Source: Geomonas agri
Lineage (GTDB): Bacteria > Desulfobacterota > Desulfuromonadia > Geobacterales > Geobacteraceae
Reading direction: 5' to 3'
NCBI RefSeq assembly: GCF_020179605.1
Contig: NZ_JAINZO010000001.1
Span: forward strand, 1,896,799-1,960,798
Length of the DNA stretch: 64,000 nucleotides
The first letter of the stretch is position 1. Each line of letters starts with the position of its first letter. Below, piece after piece: positions 19,209 to 27,682 of this stretch. Under the pieces are notes generated by a model. That model saw only the letters and a program-made list of their open reading frames with translations. It was not told where the DNA came from and ran no database searches. Position numbers and translations under genes: made by a program.

Positions 19209-20303
19209 CTACACGTTGAACCTGAAATGCATGACGTCGCCATCCTGCACCACGTACTCCTTGCCTTCCAGCCGCATCAGGCCCTTCTCCTTGGCTCCAC
19301 TTTCGCCTCCGGAGGCGATGTAGTCGTTGTAGGAGATCACTTCGGCGCGGATGAAGCCTTTCTCGAAGTCCGAGTGGATTACGCCTGCGGCGCCGGGTGC
19401 CTTGGTCCCTTTAGTGATGGTCCAGGCGCGAACTTCCTTGACGCCGGCGGTGAAGTAGGTGATGAGCCCAAGCAGTTCGTAGCCGGAGCGTATCAGGCGG
19501 TCAAGGCCGGACTCGGCAAGCCCCATCTCCTCAAGGAAAGCCTGCTTCTCCTCACCCTCGAGTTCGGAAATCTCCGCTTCGATGGAACCGCAGATGGTAA
19601 CCACGCCGTTGCCTTCCTTGGCGGCGAACTGGCGCACCTCCTCGATGTAGGGGTGTTTTCCCTCGAGGTCGTCCTCGGCCACGTTGGCGACGTAGAGCAC
19701 AGGCTTAGCGGTCATCAGGTGCATGTCGCGCAGGATCAGTGTTTCATCCTCATTTTCGGGCAGGTGGCGCGGCGAGAGCCCCTTTTCCAGGGCCGCTTTT
19801 ACCTTCAGGCAGAACTCTACGTCTTCCTTGGCCTTCTTGTCGCCGCTTCTCGCCTGCTTCTCGGTGCGCAGGATGCGCTTCTCGACGGTGTCAAGATCAG
19901 CCAGCGCCAGTTCGGTCTGGATCACCTCGATGTCGCGTACCGGCGACACGGAGCCGCTTACGTGCACAACGTTCTCGTTCTCGAAACAGCGCACCACGTG
20001 CAGGATCGCGTCCACGGAGCGGATGTGCCCAAGGAACTTGTTGCCCAGTCCCTCCCCCTGGCTGGCCCCCTTAACGAGGCCGGCGATATCGAGGAACTCA
20101 ACGGTGGTGGGGAGGATCCGCTCCGGGTGCACGATCTCGGCAAGCTTGTCCATGCGGGGATCAGGCACCGACACGATACCGACGTTGGGATCGATGGTGC
20201 AGAAGGGGTAGTTGGCGGACTCGGCACCGGCCGAGGTGAGCGCGTTGAAGATGGTGGACTTTCCCACGTTGGGGAGACCGACTATGCCGCAGTTGAAACC
20301 CAT
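19209..20303 (-). CDS. ychF: ribosome-binding ATPase YchF (OLA1 family)
   Basis: Obg-related P-loop protein that prefers ATP, binds ribosomes and helps control stress translation. 364 residues, normal length. Walker A GLPNVGKS at residues 9-16, a G3 region [10 protein letters not shown], a coiled-coil insert and a C-terminal TGS-type domain ending [17 protein letters not shown] at 20303 with AAAGGAA upstream. It follows pth by 18 nt. Confidence 0.96.
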   Translation of the reverse strand: MGFNCGIVGLPNVGKSTIFNALTSAGAESANYPFCTIDPNVGIVSVPDPRMDKLAEIVHPERILPTTVEFLDIAGLVKGASQGEGLGNKFLGHIRSVDAILHVVRCFENENVVHVSGSVSPVRDIEVIQTELALADLDTVEKRILRTEKQARSGDKKAKEDVEFCLKVKAALEKGLSPRHLPENEDETLILRDMHLMTAKPVLYVANVAEDDLEGKHPYIEEVRQFAAKEGNGVVTICGSIEAEISELEGEEKQAFLEEMGLAESGLDRLIRSGYELLGLITYFTAGVKEVRAWTITKGTKAPGAAGVIHSDFEKGFIRAEVISYNDYIASGGESGAKEKGLMRLEGKEYVVQDGDVMHFRFNV

Positions 20304-20321
20304 GCTATTTCCTTTTGGTCG

Positions 20322-20888
20322 TTACTTCGCGTTGAAGATGCTCATGGCCTTGGGCATCCCTTCCTTGATGGCCATCTCCATGGCGTCCAAGGAGGTATCC
20401 AGTACTTCCAGCAGCTCGTTCATCTCCTCTTTGGCGAAGTTGGTCAGGACGAAGTTCACCACGTCGCCGTGCAACGGCCGGCCAATGCCGACGCGCACCC
20501 GGGCGAAGGCGTTGGAACCCAACTCCTGCCCCAGCGACCGAAGACCATTGTGGCCTCCATGACCGCCCCCCTCCTTGAGTCGCACCTTGCCGAACGGGAT
20601 ATCGAGGTCGTCGTGGATCACGATGAGATCAGACAGGGACAGCTTGTAGAAGCGGAGAGCCTCGGCCACCGAGCGGCCGGACAGGTTCATGAAGGTCTGC
20701 GGCTTGAGGAGGTAGACCCGCTCGCCCGCCCAGTTGCCGTCACCGGCAAGGCCGGAAAAGGCCTTCCTGGTGACGGCGATGTTGGACTGGCTTGCCAAGC
20801 GGTCTAAAACCATGAAACCCGCGTTGTGGCGGGTCCATGTGTACTTGGGCCCGGGGTTGCCGAGCCCTACGATCAATTTTGCTGCCAT
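20322..20888 (-). CDS. pth: peptidyl-tRNA hydrolase
   Basis: Releases peptides from prematurely dropped peptidyl-tRNA. 188 residues. The conserved N-terminus GLGNPGPKY and the catalytic histidine H21 (TRHNAGF) are present, along with IHDDLD and GGHGGHNGL. ATG at 20888 with AGGA upstream, 12 nt after the rplY stop. Confidence 0.97.
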   Translation of the reverse strand: MAAKLIVGLGNPGPKYTWTRHNAGFMVLDRLASQSNIAVTRKAFSGLAGDGNWAGERVYLLKPQTFMNLSGRSVAEALRFYKLSLSDLIVIHDDLDIPFGKVRLKEGGGHGGHNGLRSLGQELGSNAFARVRVGIGRPLHGDVVNFVLTNFAKEEMNELLEVLDTSLDAMEMAIKEGMPKAMSIFNAK

Positions 20889-20900
20889 AACGGTCCTGGA

Positions 20901-21488
20901 CTAGGCGGCGGCCTCTTCCTCGGTAGCAGCCTTGCGGCCGAGGATGCTGACCACCGGAGCCTTCGGATCGCTCAGGATGGCGGTGCCGATCGGGGCGCTG
21001 ATGTCGCCCACGTGGATGGAGTGGCCGATGGCGAGGTCAACGACGTCAACGTTGATGTGCGCCGGGATGTGAACCGGGAGGCACTCGACTTCAACGGTGT
21101 GCATAGCGAAATCAAGGAAGCCGCCAGCTTTAACGCCGGCCGGGGTGCCGACCAGGTTCAGCTTGACCTGTACCTTCACCTTGTCGGCGAGGTTGATCTT
21201 GTGCAGGTCGACGTGACGTGCGTGGTTCTTCAGGGAGTCACGCAGCAGGTCGGCAACGATGACGTTGGCGCCTTCCAGTGCCGGCACGCCCTGCAGGGTC
21301 AGGATGTGGTTGCGGCCGCCTTCACCGGCGATGGCTTCGGTAAGGTCCTTCAGGGCCAGCGAGATGCAGATCGGCTCGATCCCTTTGCCGTACACGACGG
21401 CCGGAACGCGGCCAGCGGCGCGCAGACGACGGCAGATACCCTTGCCGGTTTTTTCCCTCAGTTCAACATTCAGCACCTGCTTACTCAT
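20901..21488 (-). CDS. rplY: 50S ribosomal protein L25/CTC, long form
   Basis: 5S rRNA-binding protein; 195 residues make it the CTC/TL5 form with an extra C-terminal domain. N-terminus [20 protein letters not shown] and YGKG are diagnostic; the tail is Ala/Glu-rich. ATG at 21488 with GGAGG four nt upstream. Between prs and pth, a common arrangement. Confidence 0.95.
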   Translation of the reverse strand: MSKQVLNVELREKTGKGICRRLRAAGRVPAVVYGKGIEPICISLALKDLTEAIAGEGGRNHILTLQGVPALEGANVIVADLLRDSLKNHARHVDLHKINLADKVKVQVKLNLVGTPAGVKAGGFLDFAMHTVEVECLPVHIPAHINVDVVDLAIGHSIHVGDISAPIGTAILSDPKAPVVSILGRKAATEEEAAA

Positions 21489-21545
21489 ACATCCTCCGAT
21501 GTCAATCTTGGTATTTGATCTTCCAATGACAGTTTTATTTTGGTA

Positions 21546-22496
21546 CTACACAAAAAGGGAGCTGACGGATTCGTCCTCGTGGATGCGGCGGATCGCCTCG
21601 GCCAGGAGGTCTGCTACGGAAAGCACCCTGAGCTTGTCGGTCTGTTCTGCCTTCTCGCCCAGCGGGACGGTGTCGGTGATGACCACCTTCTCGATGACGG
21701 AATTGTTGATCCTCTCGATCGCCGGCCCGGAAAGGACCCCGTGGGTGGCGCAGGCGTAGACGTTGGCGGCGCCGTGATCTTTCAGAGCCTGGGCAGCATG
21801 GGTCAGGGTGCCGGCGGTGTCGATCATGTCGTCCAGGATGATGGCGTTCTTGCCCTTCACGTCGCCGATCAGATGCATGACCTCCGCCACGTTCGGCCCG
21901 GTGCGGCGCTTGTCGATCACGGCCAGGGTGCAGCCGAGCCTCTTGGCAAAGGCACGGGCACGCTCGGTGCCGCCTGCATCCGGCGATACCATGACCAGGT
22001 TGTCGAGGTCATCAGCGAAGCGGCTCTTCAGATGGGTCAGGAGCACCGGCGCTGCGTAGAGGTTGTCCACCGGGATGTTGAAGAAGCCCTGGATCTGGCC
22101 TGCGTGCAGATCGATAGTCACTACACGGTCGGCGCCGGCTGCGGTGATCAGGTCAGCGACCAGCTTGGAGGTGATCGGAGTCCTCGGGGCAGCCTTGCGG
22201 TCCTGGCGCGCGTAGCCGTAGTAGGGAATCACGGTGGTGATGGTCGCTGCGGACGCCCTTTTGAGGGCATCGATCATGATGAGCAGTTCCATCAGATTGT
22301 TGTTGGTCGGGCAGCAGGTGGACTGCACCACGTAGATGTCACGACCGCGCACGTTCTCGCCGATTTCGACCATGATCTCGCCATCGGAGAAGGTCCTCAC
22401 CTTCGCCTTACCCAGGGGGACCCTGAGGCAGTCACAGATCTTTTCTGCCAGAACCGGATTGGAGTTACCGCTGAACACCCTGATCTTGTTTTCCAT
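21546..22496 (-). CDS. prs: ribose-phosphate pyrophosphokinase
   Basis: Makes PRPP from ribose 5-phosphate and ATP for nucleotides, histidine and tryptophan. 316 residues. [26 protein letters not shown] and the PRPP loop [14 protein letters not shown] are present. ATG at 22496; a TTG at 22499 is also in frame and spaced slightly better from GAGGG. In related genomes prs directly follows ispE and tRNA-Gln; here about 5 kb intervenes. Confidence 0.97.
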   Translation of the reverse strand: MENKIRVFSGNSNPVLAEKICDCLRVPLGKAKVRTFSDGEIMVEIGENVRGRDIYVVQSTCCPTNNNLMELLIMIDALKRASAATITTVIPYYGYARQDRKAAPRTPITSKLVADLITAAGADRVVTIDLHAGQIQGFFNIPVDNLYAAPVLLTHLKSRFADDLDNLVMVSPDAGGTERARAFAKRLGCTLAVIDKRRTGPNVAEVMHLIGDVKGKNAIILDDMIDTAGTLTHAAQALKDHGAANVYACATHGVLSGPAIERINNSVIEKVVITDTVPLGEKAEQTDKLRVLSVADLLAEAIRRIHEDESVSSLFV

Positions 22497-22596
22497 CAAT
22501 GCACCGGCCCTCTTTGTTTTTTTCTTTTATAAATGGCTGCGCGTGCACCGGTCGCATCGGCGGGGCAGCCTGCATCCAGAACCCAGGAAACGCTAC

Positions 22597-22625
22597 TTAA
22601 TACAATAGTTGCCCCTTGAAGTCAA
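22597..22625 (-). promoter_or_regulatory. prs promoter
   Basis: TTGACT (22625-22620), 17 nt, TATTAA (22602-22597) on the minus strand, about 100 nt upstream of the prs start. Confidence 0.6.
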
Positions 22626-22735
22626 TCGAAAAGCTATCACGAGAGCGCCTCTCCGCGCTCACCGCCACGCCCTTCGCAAGCCTTGCGCGGCACACTTCGC
22701 CTGCCGCGGCAAAAAACCTGCGCTACAACGGATTG

Positions 22736-22764
22736 TTGACAAAATCCGCTATAGTTAATATCTA
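22736..22764 (+). promoter_or_regulatory. promoter of the PilZ gene
   Basis: TTGACA (22736-22741), 17 nt, TATCTA (22759-22764), about 55 nt upstream of the gene. The -10 element is weak. No gene is seen in 22497-22821 apart from this and the divergent prs promoter. Confidence 0.5.
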
Positions 22765-22821
22765 ATCTGGACGATAAGAAGCCTGCCGATCAACACACAT
22801 GTGTGCGAGGAGGATACGGAG

Positions 22822-23238
22822 ATGGAACAGCGACGCTTTCACCGGGTCACATACAGTGCCCCCGGAGAATTAGTTCATCATGGCATCAAATATCGTTGCC
22901 GCCTGGAAAACGTCAGCCTGCGCGGCGCCCTGATCAGCGCCGACGAGTGCCTCATGGTACCTCTCCACGAGTCATGTAAACTCACCGTCCCCGTGGAACC
23001 GGGGAAAGAGCCCCTGACCATCACGGTCTGCGTGGTGCACTGCTTCTTCTCGATGGTTGGGGTGAAGTTCATCGGCTTCGCTGGAGACACCGAACTGAGA
23101 CTGCTCGAACTGCTAAAGCGGGAAACTTCCGAACCGGACAGGCTCGCAGAGGAGTGGCAGAGCCTGGAAAAGAAGAGTGCAGTAAGCGAGGGAGAAGGGA
23201 CAACCTGCATCCCTGAACCGGCCGTGGCGATCTTTTGA
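22822..23238 (+). CDS. PilZ domain protein
   Basis: Likely cyclic-di-nucleotide effector. The two binding motifs are present: QRRFHR at residues 3-8 (the RxxxR element) and NVSLRGALIS near residue 35 (the D/NxSxxG element). 138 residues, one domain plus a polar C-terminal tail. Start taken at ATG 22822, where GAGGAGG lies eight nt upstream; a GTG at 22801 is less likely. First gene of the accessory block beside two riboswitches, so a role in second-messenger response is a fair inference. Ligand unknown. Confidence 0.85.
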   Translation: MEQRRFHRVTYSAPGELVHHGIKYRCRLENVSLRGALISADECLMVPLHESCKLTVPVEPGKEPLTITVCVVHCFFSMVGVKFIGFAGDTELRLLELLKRETSEPDRLAEEWQSLEKKSAVSEGEGTTCIPEPAVAIF

Positions 23239-23260
23239 TCGCCACAGTACCGAACCCCGT

Positions 23261-23620
23261 TCAGTGCTTGGTGGGGTGAATCTCGGAGTCCTTGGGTATG
23301 CGGCTTTCATAGGGAAGGCAGCTGTTGATGTTTAGTACCTCTTCAGCCAAAGCCACACTCTTGTACCTCAGCGAGACCTGTTCCAGCTTATCCTTCAGGC
23401 GCAGCAGAACGTCAATGCACTCGGTTTTGGCGTACTCGTTGTACAACTGCATCACTTCCAGGAATACCTCATCCAGCGATTCATCCAGGGAAACTTCCGG
23501 CACCGTCACTTCCGAACCTTCCTTGTTCCAGTTCTGACGCACCTCGTCTTTAAAGCGACCCAGAGCCATTTTGTCGATCTTATACTTGGCATTACCAATT
23601 TCAAGGATGCTTCTAACCAT
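23261..23620 (-). CDS. hypothetical protein
   Basis: 119 residues, mostly helical by composition, beginning MVRSILEIGNAKYKIDKMAL. No signal peptide, membrane segment or motif recognised. ATG at 23620 has GGGAG nearby. It converges on the PilZ gene with 22 nt between stops and is the only minus-strand gene of the accessory block. Function unknown. Confidence 0.7.
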   Translation of the reverse strand: MVRSILEIGNAKYKIDKMALGRFKDEVRQNWNKEGSEVTVPEVSLDESLDEVFLEVMQLYNEYAKTECIDVLLRLKDKLEQVSLRYKSVALAEEVLNINSCLPYESRIPKDSEIHPTKH

Positions 23621-23777
23621 GCCCTCTCCCGATACAGCTCAAATTCATCAAAACAAGACGAGGCTACGACCGCCTCCATGATGTAAGATTTCGGCAACTA
23701 CACGGGAAACTTTAGTGTTTTTGTCGTCAGCAGTAATGTGCAGCCGCAGCAAAATTGATTTCGCCTTAAAAACCTTC

Positions 23778-23806
23778 CTTGACAGGGTTCATGCCTTGAG
23801 CTATCG
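23778..23806 (+). promoter_or_regulatory. promoter of riboswitch 1 transcript
   Basis: TTGACA (23778-23783), 17 nt, TATCGT (23801-23806). It puts the transcript start near 23813, just ahead of the aptamer. Confidence 0.7.
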
Positions 23807-23837
23807 TTCCCACAACTTTTCCGACTCCACATACGAT

Positions 23838-23946
23838 AGACGATAATACTAAACCATCCGCGAGGATGGGACGGAAAGCCTACAGGGTCTCACCGAGACA
23901 GCCGGGTCGCCGAAATATCAAAGAGATATTCGGTCCCGGCTTTTTT
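23838..23946 (+). promoter_or_regulatory. GEMM-Ib (3',3'-cGAMP type) riboswitch 1 with terminator
   Basis: The core matches GEMM-I: TAAACC, a CCATCC-GCGA-GGATGG hairpin with a GNRA loop, then GGGACGGAAAGCC. Aligned to the V. cholerae Vc2 aptamer without gaps, position 20 is A (23848), not the G of c-di-GMP riboswitches, and positions 21 and 46 are C and G (23849, 23874), a swap of the Vc2 G-C pair that supports the alignment. G20A is the known mark of GEMM-Ib RNAs, which in Geobacter sense 3',3'-cGAMP. A long stem (CCGAAATATC with GATATTCGG) and T6 at 23941-23946 form the expression platform. It controls 24032-25268. Confidence 0.9.
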
Positions 23947-24031
23947 ATTGCCCAAAATCCAGCCCCCCTTTCCGTCCAGACTCCAGCTATGACTGGATCA
24001 GGAAAAGGCTGATACACCAGGAGGAACTGAC

Positions 24032-24304
24032 ATGAGCATAAAATCGTTACTCAACACGCTTGCGGCAGGAGCCGTTTTCTGCATGCTCGGCGTCGCAACC
24101 GCGCAGGCCGGTTCTGTCGGCGTTAACATCAACCTGAACGGCTATATCCCCGCCCCCCCCGGAGTGCACATCTATTACGATTCCGGCCGCCCCTACTACG
24201 TAGAAAACCGCCAAAGGGTTTACCTGAAGGAAAAGGATCACCACGAGAAGGAGCACCACGACCACGGCAAGAAGAAAGGGCACAAGAAGCATCACAAGGA
24301 CTAA
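24032..24304 (+). CDS. small secreted His/Lys-rich protein
   Basis: 90 residues. Signal peptide MSIKSLLNTLAAGAVFCMLG through AQA, with cleavage likely before GSVGVNINLNG. A short middle part (IPAPPGVHIYYDSGRPYYVE) is followed by a tail packed with His, Lys, Glu and Asp (KDHHEKEHHDHGKKKGHKKH). The tail suggests metal or polyanion binding in the periplasm or outside. ATG at 24032 with AGGAGG upstream. First gene behind riboswitch 1. Confidence 0.8.
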   Translation: MSIKSLLNTLAAGAVFCMLGVATAQAGSVGVNINLNGYIPAPPGVHIYYDSGRPYYVENRQRVYLKEKDHHEKEHHDHGKKKGHKKHHKD

Positions 24305-24335
24305 ATCTCTTCACAGGTAGAAGGAGGTTAGCACT

Positions 24336-25268
24336 ATGCGAAACACGACTATTGCCTTTAGATCCGTCATCATCGCCATCGGCGCCATCATCGCTACAAT
24401 GGTTTACCTGGGAGGATGCGGCGGCGGTGGCGGCGGCGCCAGCACCGGAACCCTGAAACTCGCCATCACCGATAAGCCAAGTGATGCCTACCAGAACCTG
24501 GTCATCTCCATCAAGGAGATCAGGGTCGTGCCCGCCGGTCACGAAAATGCGGCAGACAACGACCCGGCCCTCCCGGTCCTGGCCACCTTCAACCCGCAGG
24601 AAAAGGTCATTGATATCATGACCCTGCAATTCATCCAGCAGGCGTTGGGCGAGATCGTGCTGCCGGCAGGAACCTACAACCAGATTCGCCTGGTCCTTTA
24701 CCCGAATCCGAACGAAAACCAGGCTCCGGTCAACTACCTCACCCTGAAGAGCGACCCGAACACGAAGATCCCACTGACCACTCCGAGCGGTCAAACCTCC
24801 GGGCTCAAGATCCTCGGCCCGCTCGAGGTCAAACCTGGAGTTATCAATGCCGTCATGATCGACTTCGACCCGAACACTGCAGTGGTTAAGCGCGGCAACA
24901 GCAACGAATACAACTTGAAGCCCACCGGCATCAGGATGATCCAGATGGCCAACATGCTGAGCCAATTCGGCTCCATCGTGGGCAACGTCAGCAACGCCTT
25001 GCAGAACTGGAGCAGCGCCACGGTCTCCATCAAGCGTCGCGGCACCATCAACGACGCCACGCCCATCGCCTCTGGCCAGATCTTCGCTGCCTATACCAGC
25101 GGCAAATGGCAAGCCCCCTTCTCCGCCTTCGTGCCGGCCAGCGAATCGGGCTGGGGCTACAAGACCTTCATAAACTCCAACGGCTTCGCTCTCTACTCCT
25201 CACCCACCGTGCCGGTGGTGCAGAGTCAGCCCAGCGATCTGGGACAAATCGTACTCGCTCCGCAATAG
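24336..25268 (+). CDS. DUF4382 lipoprotein
   Basis: 310 residues. N-terminal hydrophobic segment ending in the lipobox LGGC, followed by a Gly linker, so it is likely anchored by a lipidated cysteine. The mature part begins TGTLKLAITDKPSDAYQNLV, the start of the DUF4382 fold, an immunoglobulin-like domain of unknown role. ATG at 24336 has AAGGAGG upstream. It follows the His-rich gene by 31 nt, so both depend on riboswitch 1. Envelope location is inferred from the lipobox. Confidence 0.85.
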   Translation: MRNTTIAFRSVIIAIGAIIATMVYLGGCGGGGGGASTGTLKLAITDKPSDAYQNLVISIKEIRVVPAGHENAADNDPALPVLATFNPQEKVIDIMTLQFIQQALGEIVLPAGTYNQIRLVLYPNPNENQAPVNYLTLKSDPNTKIPLTTPSGQTSGLKILGPLEVKPGVINAVMIDFDPNTAVVKRGNSNEYNLKPTGIRMIQMANMLSQFGSIVGNVSNALQNWSSATVSIKRRGTINDATPIASGQIFAAYTSGKWQAPFSAFVPASESGWGYKTFINSNGFALYSSPTVPVVQSQPSDLGQIVLAPQ

Positions 25269-25282
25269 CGGAGGTCGTCATA

Positions 25283-25314
25283 ACCCGGTCTTCCCCGCAT
25301 GGGGGAGACCGGGT
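25283..25314 (+). terminator. strong hairpin after the lipoprotein gene
   Basis: ACCCGGTC..GACCGGGT stem of about 13 bp around a GCAT loop. No T-run follows, so stopping may be partial and hemerythrin could be read through. Confidence 0.5.
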
Positions 25315-25342
25315 GCATTACTGATGAGGGAGAACAAAGTGT

Positions 25343-25744
25343 ATGCCTATAATTGAATGGAAGGACTGCTATGTGGTCGGCATACAGGAGATCGATCAAC
25401 ACCACCAAAGCCTCGTGCAGTATCTCAACAAAACCTATGACCACTTCCGGGAGGGGCACCCGTTGGACCCCTCAGTGCTGGAGATCCTCATCGACTATTC
25501 CATGCAGCACTTTGGCTGTGAAGAGCGTTGGATGGAGAACTCCTCTTACCCAAAGCTCGGAACGCACAAGGATGAGCATCGACAATTCCGCGCCAAGATC
25601 TCGCAATTGAAGAAAAAACGGCCATTCGACACCAAGTGGTCGGTCGAACTCCTATGGTTTCTCTGTAACTGGGTCACCCACCACATACGGGAAACCGATG
25701 CAGAGTTCGGCAGGTACCTGAACACCAAGTCTCGACACGGCTGA
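25343..25744 (+). CDS. bacteriohemerythrin
   Basis: Non-heme diiron O2-binding four-helix protein. The metal ligands appear in the usual order: H in IDQHHQSL, H and E in MQHFGCEERWM, H in THKDEH, H in WVTHHIRETD with the final D. 133 residues, a single domain without signal peptide, hence cytoplasmic. ATG at 25343; the closest Shine-Dalgarno (GGGAG) is ten nt away. In Geobacter such proteins are thought to help sense or scavenge oxygen; that role is inference here. Confidence 0.92.
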   Translation: MPIIEWKDCYVVGIQEIDQHHQSLVQYLNKTYDHFREGHPLDPSVLEILIDYSMQHFGCEERWMENSSYPKLGTHKDEHRQFRAKISQLKKKRPFDTKWSVELLWFLCNWVTHHIRETDAEFGRYLNTKSRHG

Positions 25745-25754
25745 GAACAATATA

Positions 25755-25859
25755 GCGACAATACTCAACCATCCGCGAGGATGGGGCGGAAAGCCTAAGG
25801 GTCTCACCGAGACAGCCGGGTTGCCGAACTATCACCAGATACTCGGCCCCGGCTTTTTT
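25755..25859 (+). promoter_or_regulatory. GEMM-Ib (3',3'-cGAMP type) riboswitch 2 with terminator
   Basis: Same architecture as riboswitch 1: TCAACC, the CCATCC-GCGA-GGATGG hairpin, GGGGCGGAAAGCC, then a GCCGGG..CCCCGGC stem and T6 at 25854-25859. Position 20 is again A (25763), with C21 (25764) and G46 (25789). It starts 11 nt after the hemerythrin stop, and no clear promoter was seen, so it may be reached by read-through. It controls the SYLF gene at 26036. Confidence 0.9.
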
Positions 25860-25930
25860 GTTTCTTCTGGGAAGGCTGGGGAATAAAATACAAGTCAAGG
25901 AAGCACTGCACGAGTTCTCGCACAATTTGA

Positions 25931-25989
25931 CCACGAAGATCTGCCCCCGCCTCATCCCGTGTGCAAAGGGGAGACAGAGGGGATTTGCC
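25931..25989 (+). repeat. dispersed intergenic repeat, copy 2
   Basis: Starts CCACGAAG and ends GCAAAGGGGAGACAGAGGGG plus ATTTGC, closely matching the 48679-48745 copy and less closely 14891-14953. It lies in the leader between riboswitch 2 and the SYLF gene. Confidence 0.7.
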
Positions 25990-26035
25990 ATGGTGGACAT
26001 TACCTGCATCACCTGAAAAGGAGGAACACACCGTT

Positions 26036-26701
26036 ATGAAAATGATGAAACTTCTCGCAACAGCAGTAGCCGCAGTCATGATGACAATTACAGTCACCCC
26101 CGCCTATGCCGGGAAGGAATCGAGGAAGATTGAGGACTGCATCGAGGTGGTCAAGGCGATCAAGGCCATCCCCGAGGAAGGTATCCCCCCGATGTTGTTG
26201 AAGAACGCGCAAGGCATCATGATCATCCCCGAAGTGCTGAAGGTCGGTTTCGTGGTCGGCGGCAGGTACGGCACCGGTATCTTGACCGTGCGCGACGAAA
26301 AGGGGAACTGGACCGATCCGGTATTCGTCAAGATCGCCGGCGGCAGCCTGGGTTGGCAGATAGGCGCCGAGTCGACCGACCTTGTCCTGGTGTTCAAAAC
26401 CAGGAAGAGTGTGGATGGTGTTCTCAGGGGCAAGTTCACTCTGGGTGCTGACGCCTCTGTTGCCGCTGGCCCGGTTGGACGAAGCGCCGAGGGTGCGACC
26501 GACGTCACTCTGAAGAGCGAGATACTCTCCTATTCGCGCAGTCGTGGTCTCTTCGCCGGGATTGCCCTCAACGGCGCCGCGCTCATGATCGACGATGATG
26601 CCAACGGTGCCTACTACGGCAACCTCGACCCGAGGACGATCGCCGCCGGAGAAGCCGGCAAGCGCACACCGGAAGTAAAGCAACTGCTCGACCTGCTGTA
26701 A
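26036..26701 (+). CDS. exported SYLF-domain (Ysc84-like) protein
   Basis: 221 residues. Signal peptide MKMMKLLATAVAAVMMTITV with AYA before GKESRK. The rest is the SYLF/Ysc84 fold (LLKNAQGIMIIPEVLKVGFV, GRYGTGILTVRD, KIAGGSLGWQIGAESTDLVL), known for lipid binding in eukaryotes and found as exported proteins in many bacteria. ATG at 26036 with AAGGAGG 11 nt upstream; ATGs at 26042 and 26045 are also possible. Regulated by riboswitch 2. A periplasmic lipid-related role is inferred. Confidence 0.85.
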   Translation: MKMMKLLATAVAAVMMTITVTPAYAGKESRKIEDCIEVVKAIKAIPEEGIPPMLLKNAQGIMIIPEVLKVGFVVGGRYGTGILTVRDEKGNWTDPVFVKIAGGSLGWQIGAESTDLVLVFKTRKSVDGVLRGKFTLGADASVAAGPVGRSAEGATDVTLKSEILSYSRSRGLFAGIALNGAALMIDDDANGAYYGNLDPRTIAAGEAGKRTPEVKQLLDLL

Positions 26702-26716
26702 TTTATATACTGTAAG

Positions 26717-26745
26717 TGCCGCCCCTCTACTGTGGTGGGGCGGCA
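26717..26745 (+). terminator. hairpin after the SYLF gene
   Basis: TGCCGCCCC/GGGGCGGCA nine-bp stem 15 nt after the stop; no T-run, so only a possible terminator. Confidence 0.5.
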
Positions 26746-26883
26746 TATACTTGTCTCAACGTCCCCTCGCTTCCCTCCATTTTGATACATCTCCCCTACC
26801 TTTCATTCGCCACCGCCATTTACACAAAATTGTTTACAGGCCCGCCAGTGCTTCCGCCGCGCGATTGAAGCAGGTTCCGCAGA

Positions 26884-27211
26884 AAAACATTTCTGCGAGC
26901 AAGTGAAGCGTTCCGTTGCGCAGAGAAGGCTTTCGACGGGCGACGGAAGTGTTCCGTCGAGCGGAGAAAGCTTTCCGCGAGCGACGAAAGCGTTCCGTTG
27001 AACAGAGAAAGCTTTCCACGAGCGACGGAAGCGTTCCGTTGAGCAGAGAAAGCTTTCCGCGAGCGACGGAAGCGATCCGTTGAGCAGAGAAAGCTTTCCG
27101 CGAGCGACGGAAGCGTTCCGTTGAGCAGAGAAAGCTTTCCGCGAGCGACGGAAGCGTTCCGTTTGACAGAGGAAGCTTTCCGCAGGTGACGGAAGCGCTC
27201 CGTCTCGCAGA
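26884..27211. repeat. 41-bp tandem repeat array, about eight units
   Basis: Units of exactly 41 bp; GAGCGAC recurs at 27061, 27102 and 27143. The inner copies are nearly identical and the outer ones diverged. Each unit carries two palindromes, ACGGAA-GCG-TTCCGT and GAAAGCTTTC. 41 is not a multiple of three and minus-strand frames stay open in more than one phase, so it is not read as a protein. There is no unique sequence between units, so it is not CRISPR. It fills most of the gap 26746-27362. Confidence 0.9.
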
Positions 27212-27362
27212 ATGTCATCAACACTGGAAAGGTAGGACGAGAAAGAGTAAGATAAGTTTTGGGCCATGAGCCCAGGCACATCAACCATTCAACCGGCGGG
27301 CTGTCGGGGTTGGTGTAAACTCCGAAGACGGAGAAATCCTTGAAAAGGCATAGAGGTTTGCC

Positions 27363-27563
27363 ATGACAAAAGATCTGCTTAAAAATAAAGAATTCGACTT
27401 GGTTAGCGTTATTTACAACGCCTCGCAGGCAGCCGAAACCTGTAGCCAGTACATCAAAGACGCCGAAGGCGATCAGGAAGTGGAAAGATTCTTCAATGAT
27501 GTAATCGACTCCAACTCGAACTTGGTGCAAAAAGGCAAAGACCTGCTGAAAGACAGGATCTAA
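27363..27563 (+). CDS. small hypothetical helical protein
   Basis: 66 residues, MTKDLLKNKEFDLVSVIYNA and onward, rich in Asp, Glu, Lys and Asn, with no signal peptide or membrane segment; amphipathic helices are likely. AGG lies a few nt upstream of the ATG, and a good terminator follows. Base composition is more AT-rich than the neighbours. I do not recognise a named family. Confidence 0.65.
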   Translation: MTKDLLKNKEFDLVSVIYNASQAAETCSQYIKDAEGDQEVERFFNDVIDSNSNLVQKGKDLLKDRI

Positions 27564-27591
27564 AACACCATACGAGATGGAAGCGTGATGA

Positions 27592-27625
27592 GGGGGATTG
27601 ACCGTAAGGCCAGTCCCCTTTTTGA
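27592..27625 (+). terminator. terminator of the small gene
   Basis: GGGGATTG/CAGTCCCC eight-bp stem (one G-T pair) followed by T5, about 30 nt after the stop. Confidence 0.8.
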
Positions 27626-27652
27626 TGGCCGGTGGACAACAAATTTAAAAGC

Positions 27653-27682
27653 AAAAGGGCCAGCTGTAATAGCTGGCCCTTT
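27653..27682 (-). terminator. tRNA-Gln downstream terminator
   Basis: Perfect 12-bp stem AAAGGGCCAGCT/AGCTGGCCCTTT with a 5-nt loop; the minus strand ends in TTTT. Likely works in both directions. Confidence 0.88.

Noticed and set aside
26884-27211. CRISPR array
   Set aside because: Units are contiguous with no unique spacers, and no cas gene is present.
26803-27530. Minus-strand open frames over the tandem array giving Ser/Arg/Phe-rich repeat proteins
   Set aside because: The 41-bp unit shifts frame each copy, frames stay open in more than one phase, and no start site is convincing.
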